A stretch of DNA of 64,000 nt, taken from positions 93,406,639 through 93,470,638 of the forward strand of contig NC_092859.1 of assembly GCF_032062135.1 (NCBI RefSeq), written 5' to 3'. Origin of the DNA: Pyxicephalus adspersus (Eukaryota > Chordata > Amphibia > Anura > Pyxicephalidae). The stretch's first letter is position 1. Every line of letters starts with the position of its first letter. Under the pieces are notes generated by a model. The model was given only the letters and a program-made list of their open reading frames with translations. It did not search any database and was not told the DNA's origin. The translations under genes were made by a program, and so were the position numbers. Positions 44,707 to 55,158 of the stretch are shown piece by piece.

Positions 44707-46312
44707 AGCCCATATGAAAGACTAGTCAGAAAAAAGTCTGACTTTTTTTGGGGGGGGTGATAACCTATGCATTTCTTTTTTGTTAATATTGTTTGTGTCA
44801 CAATGAAAATATTAGCATCTTCAAGGTAGATGACATGTAGTGAACATCAAATGATGCTACACCCCAAAATCTATTTAAATCCCAGGTTGTAATGTAAGAT
44901 AACATGACAAACTTTGAGGGGGAGGAATAGTTTGACACTGCAAATGACTGTTACATTTGAGGTAGCAAACAAGCTGTTTTAGTTAAATGAATCACAAAAA
45001 CATTAACTAACAAAGTAAAAATGTTAGAATCAGGTCAGTTCACTTTCTGTGTGCTAATTAAAAATGTATTTTTTAAATATATATTATACAGGTTGTGTTG
45101 TGTTACCAGTTTCTGATGGCTGATTAATGCGGGATAGAATCTGTGACAGCATCCCCATCCTACAAGTTTGGTCATGTGACATGAGAAATAAACTTTCTAT
45201 CTGCTGCCTGGGAATGTCTGTCCAGGAGATGTTCGGTAACCTGGTGGTGAGATTTCCCGAGACGCATGCCTATGCCACCATGTAAAGGCTACACCACCCC
45301 TTCCTGAAAGTTATACTAATATTTATATGTTCTATATACTATATATATATATATAACACACACACTATATAATACACACACACTATATAATAATTTAAAT
45401 AGAGAGAAGTGCTACTATTTGTTTCAGATATTTTTGGTATTATTAAGTGCTGTCAAGTTATTTTTAAATCTTGGCAAACACATAGATAGTATTTTTCCTG
45501 CTGAATGTTTTTTTAGTCTTCAGTCCTTGCAACTACATGTTAATAGCTTGTGATTGTATTTAGACAAAGTATTTAAGGTATAACTCCGCTTCAACTTTTC
45601 TAAGCATATTTGTCTCAACCTCCATAGAGCAACAAAGCGTTTCATATTTTTGTACTATGGATTATGCTGCCATCTGCAGGAGATTGGACACAAAAACTGA
45701 AGGCTGGCCACTAGGGTCTACAACCACTTTTGTAAATTTCCCGTCCAGTTTCAATGGTGCTTTCAATGTACATTCTTGCAACCTAAAGCTATTCTATAGG
45801 TCACCTGAACATTGATCAGAGGATTCACTGAAGTGCCTTTTATAAGTCTAGAGCAATGGAAGTTACTTTACCTGACCCTGTCACTGAAAACTCACTCCCA
45901 CTTACATAGACTGCATTCAGTATTGGATATGCAGGGGTTTTTCCATGTCATTTTTCGCTAGAAAAAATGGGACCAAGCTGTGATCCAGACACTGTTTATT
46001 TTGATCTGATTCCATGGGATTAATAACAGCTTGGCCTATACCATCATCTGGGATATAGCAAACCCTTTTTGGGTCACAGTCTGGAACAAGCAGCTGCGAA
46101 ATCTTGACTGAACCTAGGTGTGCCTTGGTAGAATGACCTCTTAGACGCACCTTACTAGTGTGATAACTTCCAGCACAAGCAGTGGCAGGTGACCCCGAAA
46201 TTCACTCCCCTTTATTGGGTATTTTGTCTGGGGTATTAAATTAGACTGAGAAAAACAGCTTGATCTTTAAATCCTGTAAGCCATGTCCACCAAACTCACC
46301 AACTCTCTACGT
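44707..46312. other. Intergenic, no recognised gene
   Basis: Contains low-complexity TA and CA tracts at about 45335-45395. A minus-strand ORF at 45917-46150 has no motif that I can defend. Confidence 0.4.
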
Positions 46313-46613
46313 CAGTGTTTACTAATCTGGATAAACATAGGATAACATATGGGAACCCTTAAAATAAATTTCATGTCTTAAAGAACCCTTGCTATAATTA
46401 CTATACCCACAGTACACAGCTCTCAGTACACAGTATCATGTGGTGGTCAGTAGGAAGAATGCCCCTTTATGTTGTTGGCTAATCACCAATACAGATAGCC
46501 AAAAAGATCATTGGTGGTAGCTAAACTGCCCTGAAAGTCACATTGCTTAAGGAACCCCTAGCAATCTCTGGTGGAACCCTAAGGTTTCATAGAACTCCAG
46601 TTGAAAAATCCTG
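46313..46613. mobile_element. 301-bp hAT-like element
   Basis: Inverted ends CAGTGTTTACTAATCTGG and, read inward, CAGGATTTTTCAACTGG. The flanking octamers CTCTACGT and CTCTGTGT agree at 6 of 8 positions, compatible with an aged 8-bp duplication. Subterminal GGAACCC words are usual in this kind of repeat. Confidence 0.55.
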
Positions 46614-46954
46614 CTCTGTGTAATTCTGATGTCTCTTGAGGTTGTAGGATTCCTCTTCTACTTTGAGGACAGTGAAAGGCCCAAGGTTGAAGGATGCTAA
46701 GATGTTTTCTCAACATACTTTTCACATTTATTTAAAAGTGCTTGAAGCACCCAAATGGATCATTACTTCTTCTAGAATGTTTTTCTGTTATGCTCCCGTA
46801 GGATACTTGGGATATTGTAAAAAAAAAAAAAAACTGAGCTTCCTAATCCTCTGTGAATCCACTTATTTCTCACCTGAAAAGTGCTACTACCCTGGTGTAT
46901 TCTGCACCATGTTAATTCAACACACTACTGAAAACAGCCCTCACAATTTATTCT

Positions 46955-47273
46955 TCTTGGGGCAGCGGCTGATCCGCCGCTCTGGCCAGTGCACCCCCCA
47001 GCAGTATCACGAGAAGGAGCCCGCTTGGACGGGGCACACTGGCTAGAGCCGCAGACCATGTCACCTGTACGGATCGCAGGCTTGGGCAGTGGGCTCTGGA
47101 CATAACCCACTCTCCCATTGCAGGCTCAGACCTGCAATGGGAGAGTGGGCGGGTTCTGGCATCTTGGCATCACTGTGGGGGAAGGGTCTTCCCCTTTGAT
47201 TGACACAGCTCCCCGCTCTTGCGCAGTCCGTGAAATTAGTGGTCGTTGAGGTCTAAAAGGTTGGTGACCACTG
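46955..47273. mobile_element. hAT-type element with CAGTGGTCACCAACC end
   Basis: Read from the right it begins CAGTGGTCACCAACCTTTTAG, like the copy at 3523. The inner hairpin (GCTCTGGCCAGTGCACCCCC with GGGGCACACTGGCTAGAGC) is a decayed form of the one at 3639-3714. It also contains a near-perfect palindrome, CTCCCATTGCAGG...CCTGCAATGGGAG, at about 47110-47150. The left boundary is approximate. Confidence 0.5.
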
Positions 47274-47856
47274 GCCTAGAATTTGGTGACAACGGGTACA
47301 GACCTTTTTCTGCTAAATGCCTATTTAACTTACCATCTACCTGATTTTATTCTTGCCACTTTGTAGGTTTAAAGTAACCAGTAGAATAAAAGCTAAAAAC
47401 TACAAAAGCTTTGTTTTCTACTTTTCTGTAGAAAAAAATACTATTTTTCATTAAATTACTTTGCATGATTATGACACACTTTCATGATTCTTAAGAAAAA
47501 TGTTACCCAGTAGGATTATTAGTTCACAGACAGTTTGGCTATTCTTTAGGCTTTTTATAGTAATATTTTCTACACATGGTTGATGCAATCAAATTAGCAC
47601 TATAAAAATAATTGATGTAATTTCTAGTTTTTGTATTGTGGTTTTTATGGGCAGTAAAATGCACTCAGTCATAACCCAGTTTGGAGAGTTAATGAAACGA
47701 AAAATCTACCAAAGGTATGAAAACTTACTCGAAACTGCTACATATAATTTAGGAAGGACTTGAAAACAATTGATTGATAGCACAAATCAGTTTACTTATT
47801 CACTAATCCTAAATGGTATAAAACTTTTGGATGAAAATGAGGCAAAATATGAACTA
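47274..47856. other. AT-rich stretch without a recognised feature
   Basis: Nothing recognised between the hAT-type element and the Helitron 3' end. Confidence 0.5.
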
Positions 47857-48790
47857 CTAGCTGTTTACCTGGCGTTGCCCTGGTTTTTATTTATTACAAT
47901 CTTATATTACACAGGAAAAGGAATCATATAAAGTAATAATGTTAAATCAAGGAAATGTTTTTTTTTTACAGGTAAAATAAACCTAAATTATTGGCATATG
48001 TTCCAATGCTGTTTTAAATGTTTGTATAGGAACATTGTGCTCATGAAACATCCTTTGTAACTTTAGGACAATCTGAAATTTTGTTCCTGAGATGTAGGTG
48101 CACCTCTGGTCAGTTTCTATTAGTTCGTTTTCAATAAAATATAGTTGTACAAATTTTGGTGGTTGATCTGGCAGCGGAAGTAACATCCCCACTTTATGGT
48201 AAATTTGCCCTTGCACCGTGAATGTGGATGGAAATCCAAGCTGTTGAACAACTGATGTGGTGCCGAATGATGTCATTTGGAAACATGAGTTGTATTTTCT
48301 GATGTTATTAGGAAAATGCTTTGACTATTTGAGGTATTTGCTGATATGTAATTCCAAAGTTCTTGTGGTGGTGTTTCCATTACAGGCAAGAAATATGTAA
48401 AAACGTCCAAAAATGTAAAAATATAGAGAAAAGGCACACTGTCAGTGAGCAATGCATATACACATACACCTACATACATGCAAATATAGCTCTGACATAT
48501 AGCACAGCGCTGTACAAAGATCAGTGGTGCACTCACATGAGTCTGAGTCATATGTCCAGCAAGTTTGGTTTAAATGTCTCAATGCATTTCCGAGTGATGG
48601 TGGAACTTAGCAAGTTGGGTTGAAATGTCTCCATGCATTTCCTAGTGATGACATACACACATACAAATATAGCTCTGACATATAGCACAGTGCTGTACAA
48701 AGATGACTGGTGCACTCACATGAGTCTCGGTCATATGTATGGCAAGTTTGGTTGAAATGTCTCCATGCGTTTTCAAGTGATGGTGGAACA
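47857..48790 (-). mobile_element. Helitron fragment with CTAG 3' end and replicase piece
   Basis: On the minus strand, an ORF (48276-47983) reads FTVQGQIYHKVGMLLPLP, PPKFVQLYF and DQRCTYISGTKFQIVLKL, motifs of Helitron Rep/helicase proteins. It is followed by a terminus that reads, on the minus strand, GGTAAACAGCTAG and then T, which fits the Helitron CTRR-T rule; a weak hairpin precedes it. Upstream (48470-48790) is a diverged tandem duplication of about 190 bp. The rest of the protein is missing. Confidence 0.65.
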
Positions 48791-48824
48791 TACATACATA
48801 CAATTTGATATATATATATATATA

Positions 48825-49010
48825 TTAGCTGATTACCCAGCCTTGCCTGGGTATTTATTTATTGCAATCTTATATTATACAGGAAAAGGAATCAAGTGCA
48901 AATGACAGACTAGTACAGACAGCAATACAGGAGGAGAGCACCCTGCCCCGAACTAGATTGTAAGCTCTTCCGGGTTTTAAGTATTATTTAGACTGAATTG
49001 TGACAAAGTA
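48825..49010 (-). mobile_element. Second Helitron 3' end
   Basis: Reads on the minus strand as ...CCCAGGCAAGGCTGGGTAATCAGCTAA and then T, with a perfect 6-bp terminal hairpin (ACCCAG/CTGGGT). About 70 bp of it matches the end at 47857 (TATTTATTTATTGCAATCTTA). No coding part is left. The left limit follows from similarity and is approximate. Confidence 0.5.
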
Positions 49011-50690
49011 GGTATTTGCTACAAAAAAGTATAATGCCATCTGAAATTTTCCAAGGACATTCTTGATAATAAGCCCTTTCATCCTCTACATCTTGTTTTT
49101 TTTCTATTAAATGGATGGTTGTACTAACCCCTACCTAGACTTGTAGAAAGTATTAGCAGAATGTAGAAAAAAATAAAATGATCACTTTATAAATCCTCAA
49201 ATGCTTGGAGTATGTATAGCCAGTTTCTTCCTGGCTCGCTTTATATATTTTTATTTTGGACAAAGATGCCAGGTATCCTGAGCTTTTCAGGAGTCACTTG
49301 GTGTATTCATTTTACAAATCATGTCTATACCCTGCTATCTCTCAAATTCATTAACTGAGATTCGGCTCATTTTACTATCATTTAGCAACACCAGAACACA
49401 TGGGAGTAGAAAAGGTATAAAGAATAAAGAGGACTCATTACTGTGTGAGTGGGTCAGAATGTTTCTGTTTATGGTTTCTGTTGTCTTAGGTAGCAGATGC
49501 TGAGAACACACTAACGGCACAGATTAAACAATAATAGGTTGCACATAAAGACAAAAGGTATAAAACTGATTAGGCCAAAGCAGGAAATATAAATAGGACA
49601 AATACATATTATGCTGCTGCTTAGATTTAAAGAAAACAACATCTACCAATTATAGGCTTGCAATTTAGTAGGTAAGGGAATAACAATGGAAAAGCAATGT
49701 AAAGGAAAAAGAAATGACATGTTTTAATAATAATGTTTTAATAATAAAATGTAAGAACAGTGTTAAAGAAAAGTAGCAGTTATGCCAAGGCCCTCTCCAG
49801 GACCCAAAGCCAGATGTGCCATGAGAGCCAGCTGTAATTACAATTATAAAATAAAGGAGTTCTCCCTGAGCTGCAGCTGTGCTTTCTGCATGTTATTCCA
49901 GGTCTGCCAAAAATATATCAGTAATTTTGTTTGTATGGATTTGTTTTCGGAGAAATACTTGTCTCCTTCCACTAGGTGGCAGGACCGTGCCAGGATCTCT
50001 GCTTCATCACATTGCTCTAATAGGAAAGCCAAAACAAAAGCAATGAAAGCAAAATTCAGTGAATAAAATGGCTATTTATCCCATCTAGCAACAGAGAAAA
50101 ACTTAGCCTACTTAGGTTTATTTGTTAAAAGTATTTCTTGTCATGCCCAGACAGTGTTTTACTCTTGAGGAACCTTTACTTGCTTATTACAGTGGTAATA
50201 TCATTTTAGGCTTTATCCAAAAGTCATTTGTATGTAAAAACCCCATGTTCATTTGTCACAGCTGGTTAGGCTTTTTGTTCAGCCTTAATACATGATACTG
50301 ATTAGAATGAAGAGCCACTTTTTTCCATTTTCATTTCCTAAATGAAAAACCGTTAACCACCAAAAAGATGATTAAATATTAACTACAGGATATTTTTCCC
50401 TATGGGAATTTCGGGTGACAGTTAATATCTTCATATTAGATTACGAAAGTGCAATGACTGTGCATATTAGTCAGTTGTATCGGCCTAGAGAAATGTAAAC
50501 TGGCAAGGGAAGCCGTCATGGGAGAAGAGGGAATGCCACCTTCCTCTATGACGCTAGTTGGCTCTGGCTTTAGTACTTTGAGACAGTGACACTTAAGATG
50601 GCTAATTCAGGGAGTATCGTATTGCTTTAGGGGATCAGGAAGGTTTTTCCCTGCTGGAACCATGCTTTTAAAGGAATGTTCTTTTACTAG
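49011..50690. other. Intergenic, no recognised gene
   Basis: AT-rich sequence with short ORFs only. A CCACTAGGTGGCAG word near 49970 resembles a common repeat motif but has no paired end. Confidence 0.4.
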
Positions 50691-50699
50691 ATCAAACTT

Positions 50700-50895
50700 A
50701 GGCTATTTACACGTCAGATGATTCTCACCAGACATGAACAGTCAGGCTCGTCTCAGGCGAGAATCTGACATATATACAGAGGTCGCTCAAGGTCATTCAT
50801 GGATCCCTCCTGATGTATCTATGAACGATGAATAACTGCAATAGTGAAAGTGTGAGAGCACACTTGGGTGCCACTTGCTTGTTCTCCTCCTCCTT
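50700..50895. repeat. Truncated GTACACAC/TWA MITE next to orphan gene copy 2
   Basis: Begins after TTA with GGCTATTTACACGTCAGATG and contains the TCTCAGGCGAGAATCTGAC and CATCTATGAACGATG-type segments of the family. It breaks off where the orphan gene copy starts. Confidence 0.45.
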
Positions 50896-50897
50896 AT

Positions 50898-51470
50898 TCA
50901 GCATGAGTTGAGCAATTTGGCACGTGATTTGGGACTATTGAAGAAGGCTTCAGAACTCCTAGTGTGCAGTTCCTTAAAGCTTTGCAAACTGAAGGAGACT
51001 GTTTCAAGTACGTAATTTTGGCATTTCCTAGCCTGTCATTTGAAAAAATAAAGGTCGGTGGTCCACAGATTCGGCAGCTCATCAAATTTGAACCTTTAAT
51101 CAGGACAATGTCAGAAGTTGAAAAGAATGCTTGGTTATCATTCAAAGCCATTGTCAAGCACTTTCTTGGAAAAACTCAAGCAAATAATTACACAGAATTT
51201 GTCCAGAAACTCTTTGAGAGCTTCAAAATGCTTGGTTGCAATATGAGCATCAAGGTGCATTGTCTGCATAGCCATCTTTCTAACTTCCTGGAAAACAGTG
51301 CAGTCAGTGATGAGCAAGGTGAACGATTCCACCAAGATCTGAAGGTCATGGAAGGACGGTTATCAGGGTAGATGGGATGTACATATGATGGCTGACTATA
51401 TGTGGGAGCATCCGGCGGGATTATCCTAACACTGAGCACTGCAGGAAAAGCTATAAGCCTAAATTTTTAC
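50898..51470 (+). pseudogene. Internally deleted orphan transposon-like gene, copy 2
   Basis: The plus strand first reads QHELSNLARDLGLLKKASELLV, then jumps to QFLKALQTEGDCFKY, which in copy 1 lies about 190 residues farther on, so the central acidic/CxxC block is deleted. The C-terminal part is otherwise well kept (MSEVEKNAWLSFKAIVKHFL, CNMSIKVHCLHSHLSNF, AVSDEQGERFHQDLKVMEGR) and ends early at TAG after a frameshift; the family continues with the WDVHMMADY segment in another frame. It is more intact in this part than copy 1. The 3' flank is shared with copy 1 to about 51736. Confidence 0.65.
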
Positions 51471-51863
51471 CTTAACCACTTATCCGATTGATTTTCAAAT
51501 GTTTTACTGTAAAAAAAAATGTCAGTAGCAATAGATCCTTTTTTATGAACAAAAGAAATGTAAATAAACAGTACATTCAAGTTATTATTTCATTTTTTTT
51601 TCATTGTATGTAAAATGTGTATGTTTTCTGACAAAAATGGAGGATACCCTGCATCTGAAAAACTGGATGTGATAGCAAAAACCTGGCTTCACCACCTAAA
51701 AATTAGTAAAAAACAAGTGTAAGATCTAACTCAACACAGTTAGTTCTCCGGTGTAATAAGATCAGCTCATTTAGGAACAAAGATTCAAAAATAGGAAGGA
51801 AGAAGGGACTTTAAAGGCATACTTAATTACATATTTTACTGACTGATGTTGTATAGAAAAAAT

Positions 51864-53020
51864 GATTTGTGTCTGTGTACCTCCGCTACTTTTTATTGTG
51901 GCGGAGGTACATGGATGACGTGTTCATGTTATGGACTGGTACAGAAAAACAACTTGAGGAGTTCATAGAAAAACTAGGAGATAACAGCTATATTCTTAAA
52001 TTCACATATCAGAAAATTACCTCAAGTTTACCATTTTTGGATATAGAGGTAGGAATCAATGAGGAACAATTCTTGACATCTAAACTATTTAGGAAACCCA
52101 CGGCTGGGGATATGATTCTATCACCAGATAGTGCACATCCCAAGCATTTGAAAAAAAAACATACCCTATTTACAATACCTAAGAATACGAAGAAATTGCT
52201 CAGATGACGATGAGTTTGAACGAGCAGCCCTAGAACTACGGGATAGATTATTGGAAAGGGGATATAGTCAAAAACTAGTAAAAAAGCATGTATCAGAAAG
52301 TTAAGGGAATTACAAGAATGGAAACCCTATACAGATCCAATCATCAACAAAAGAAAAAGGATAATCAATTAAGAATTGATACACGATATTCAGATCACCA
52401 TACGGAACTTTGTGAAATCTGTAAAAAATTTTGGCCATTATTAACGTCTGATCCTACGATTATTGGGTAATTCCGGCCGAACCACAATTTCCGTTTAGGA
52501 AATGACCTTGCTTACAGGATAAATTAGTGAAGAGCCATTTTAAAGAAGAGAACCACTTAAAATACACCTTAAAAGTGGGAACATATTCTTGTGGGAGATG
52601 CACATATTGTCCATGGATACATAGTAAAAGTGACTGCTTCCAACCACCAATCAATATAAAGAGAAAACTTAATGGAACCGTGAACTGTAATACTGAGGGG
52701 GTCATATACATGGCTTTCTGTAGCTGTCGACGGTTTTATATTGGGAAAACAAAGAGATGCTTCCAAAGAAGAATTTATGAACACATTTATAATATCAAAA
52801 TGGGAAACTGATCACACCACTGAGTTATCATATAGGCATTGACCACAAATTTAATCTCAATGATTTGCGATTTATAGCATTGGAAAGAATCTTTCCAGAT
52901 CCCAGGGGTGGAAACTTTGATAAAATTATATTGCAAAAAGAAACTAAGTGGATATTCGATTTAAAAGTAAATAAGTATTCAGGACTAAATGAATGTCTGT
53001 CTTTCAAATCCTTCTTATAA
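51864..53020 (+). pseudogene. Penelope-like RT/GIY-YIG endonuclease ORF, broken
   Basis: The fragments are: RT palm and thumb (YMDDVFMLWTGTEKQLEEF, FLDIEVGINEEQFLTSKLFR) at 51870-52207; a +1-shifted piece with RNCSDDDEFERAALELRDRL at about 52190-52300; the cysteine-rich linker and GIY-YIG domain at 52527-52811; and a shifted C-terminal tail (RFIALERIFPDPRGGNFDKI) to the stop. The N-terminal half of the RT is absent. At least three frameshifts or stops inactivate it. Confidence 0.75.
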
Positions 53021-53700
53021 ATACTAAGTAGTAATGACTTAATAATCTCATGCCACACCTGTCCCTTATGGACATATGGTGAAAGCGTGGCTGAGACATA
53101 CATTAAAGTGTAATCATGTTTATGTTCCCTGTGACTAATACTATCTCAATTAAATGAACATCTGTTCTGTATTCCTTTCTATAAATAATAAGTAGTATTA
53201 AACCATTAGTCTTGTGCCACGCCCATCCATTATAGACGTATAGTGAAAGCGTGGCCGAGACATTTATTATAAAGCAATTATGCCTTCTTTTCTCAAGAAT
53301 ACCTGCTATCTCAGTTGATGACCGATGGGAAAAATTTTTTCAATCTATGTGAAACTTAAGTATATACTATATGGTTTATGAAATATTGTTAAAGAGAATT
53401 GGCAGAGTTCTGTTATATGATGACTGTTTTCTGTATTTATTAAACTTTTTTGTTTGTTTTCTTTAAATAAATTTTGAATTCCTATAAAGGAATCATTGCC
53501 CTTTCTGCTATGTGTGCTTGCCTTTTCCAAGATGGCGACCCGCCTCCTCCACGAGGGACGCCGACACAAAGGAGAGAGTGCCGGCAGTCAACAGTAAGAG
53601 CTGCCTGTGGATGCATGTCACAAGTGTGTTTTTTTCCTCCTCTCTCTCCCTGTGTATACTGCAGTATCCAAAAGGGTTGATTCTATTGAATAAAGTGGAC
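53021..53700. other. 3' noncoding part of the Penelope-like element
   Basis: Noncoding sequence between the broken ORF and the hammerhead-like motif. The segment GTGAAAGCGTGGC...GAGACAT recurs twice (about 53080 and 53245), a partial tandem repeat. Confidence 0.5.
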
Positions 53701-53750
53701 TTCTTCCTTCTGAAGAAGTGACCAAGGTCACGAAACGCGTCGAGGAAAAG
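53701..53750 (+). ncRNA. Hammerhead ribozyme-like motif in the Penelope-like element
   Basis: It folds as a minimal type-I hammerhead. The core is CTGAAGA (53710-53716), stem II pairs GTGACC with GGTCAC (53718-53723, 53726-53731), then come GAAA (53732-53735), a self-complementary ACGCGT segment as a very short stem III, and GTC (53739-53741) as the cleavage triplet. Stem I pairs TTCCTT (53704-53709) with GAGGAA (53742-53747), ending in a G-U pair. One extra A (53717) separates core and stem II. Minimal hammerheads with tiny stem III are known in Penelope-like elements. Confidence 0.65.
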
Positions 53751-54018
53751 ACTGATATGTCAATGTAATAAGGACAACATAAACATAACTCTGGAAAAAT
53801 CCTTTTAGGAATGTTTTATTAAAGTTGTTTTTAGTACAAAATATAACTGTAAATCATTTTCTTTACAACATCAGTCAGTAAAATATGTGATTAAGTATGC
53901 CTTTAAAGTCCCTTCCTTCTTCCTATTTTTGAATCTTTGTTCTTAGAAAAACTATGGGATGTGGCATTGAGAAATTTAAGGGGAAACCCATTTTGCTGTT
54001 TGCCAAGATCAGCTCATT

Positions 54019-54549
54019 GAGCTAAAACAATATGTTACATAACAAATGCTATGTCAGCAATGACAGCCTATAAGATCAGCTAGTTGTCAATTGAATCACC
54101 AGTGTGTCAACTGTGGCCTTGCTGGCAACTCTGAGATTTGGTTCACTGCTGCAAAGGAATATGATGTGGCCTATACATCAGAAACTGAATTGAAACGTAA
54201 CCCTTCAGCAGCCAAACGGAAATCTAAGTCCACAAATGCACACAATGCAAAGTGTCCAAAAAGATTTGGATATAACAAAATATATTAATCATACTGTAGA
54301 CAAAAATATGTTGTAATTAGCTGAACTCACCACCATCATCAGGTCTAAACTGTAAAGCGGTGAGCAGTTGCCAAATGTCTCTGTAGGTTCTACAAACAAA
54401 CAAGCCATGGACCCTGTCACTGCCACATTAGACTCATCACACTACATGGTTATCCTTCACTTCTAGACTTCTATTGCAACAGACCAGGATGAGGCACTGC
54501 CATGTTATTACAACTAGAATAGTGTACATGGCTGGCTAAATGACATAAT
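54019..54549. other. Intergenic, no recognised feature
   Basis: Short sequence between the Penelope-like element and a MITE. A 65-codon ORF at 54091 has no recognisable motif. Confidence 0.4.
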
Positions 54550-54772
54550 AGGCCTTTTTATTAAAGCTTTTTAAGGCTGGAGAAGAGACCCTTTAATTAG
54601 TAAACCTGAAGGATTCAGCAAACCTGGAACAGATTTCATAAACGTCATTTGCTATTTGTTAGCAAATGTTTTCAATCCTGGGCCAGATCCATTCCAGTTT
54701 TGCTGGGTCAACCAGGTTTACTGATGTAAGAGCATCTTCTCCAGTCTTGGAAAGATTCAGTAAATGAGGCCC
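54550..54772. mobile_element. Diverged GGGCCTGATTTATTAAAG-type palindromic MITE
   Basis: Ends AGGCCTTTTTATTAAAGC and ...AAATGAGGCCC, flanked by AAT on both sides (54547-54549, 54773-54775). It has the same internal layout as the copies at 21559 and 54934. Confidence 0.65.
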
Positions 54773-54933
54773 AATTTAACTGGGAAAACCCTTAGGAACA
54801 ATACATTAATACAATATATCTCTTTTTCAGTAGCTCAAATATTATTGCAGCAGGTAAATCATTCCTGCAGATTTGCTTGGAGACCCTATAGTAACAATTT
54901 TGTTTCTCAGGACAATCAACCACTTCACACATG

Positions 54934-55155
54934 GGGCCTGATTTATTAAAGTTCTCCAAGACTGGAGAGGATATACTTTCATCAGTGAAGCTGGGTGATC
55001 CAGCAAACCTGGAATGGATTTCTAAAGTAATTTGCTATTTGTTGGCAAATGTTTTCAAATCTGGACCAGATCCATTCCAGGTTTGCTGGATCACACAGCT
55101 TCACTTATGAAAATGTATCCTCTCCAGCCTTGGAGAGCTTTCATAAATCAGGCCC
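54934..55155. mobile_element. 222-bp palindromic MITE, ATG duplication
   Basis: GGGCCTGATTTATTAAAG at the left and its inverse at the right. ATG flanks both ends (54931-54933, 55156-55158). It lies only 160 bp from a sister copy in the same orientation. Confidence 0.75.
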
Positions 55156-55158
55156 ATG

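Larger units (their letters stand above)
51772..54004 (+). mobile_element. Penelope-like retroelement (Neptune-type), 5'-truncated, 14-bp duplication
   Basis: An identical 14-bp word, AAGATCAGCTCATT, flanks it at 51758-51771 and 54005-54018. A segment of about 94 bp at the left (51775-51868) recurs inverted at 53851-53944. Inside is the C-terminal part of the reverse transcriptase with the YMDD box at 51909, the cysteine motif CGRCTYC and the GIY-YIG endonuclease region (VIYMAFC, FYIGKTKRCFQRRIYEH), ending LNECLSFKSFL and a stop at 53020. Reverse transcriptase plus GIY-YIG defines Penelope-like elements. A hammerhead-like motif lies at 53701-53750. Confidence 0.82.

Noticed and set aside
51826..51860. 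CTGATG...GAAAA inside the left inverted segment as a hammerhead core
   Set aside because: There is no stem II between the two pieces and the CUGANGA core is not complete.
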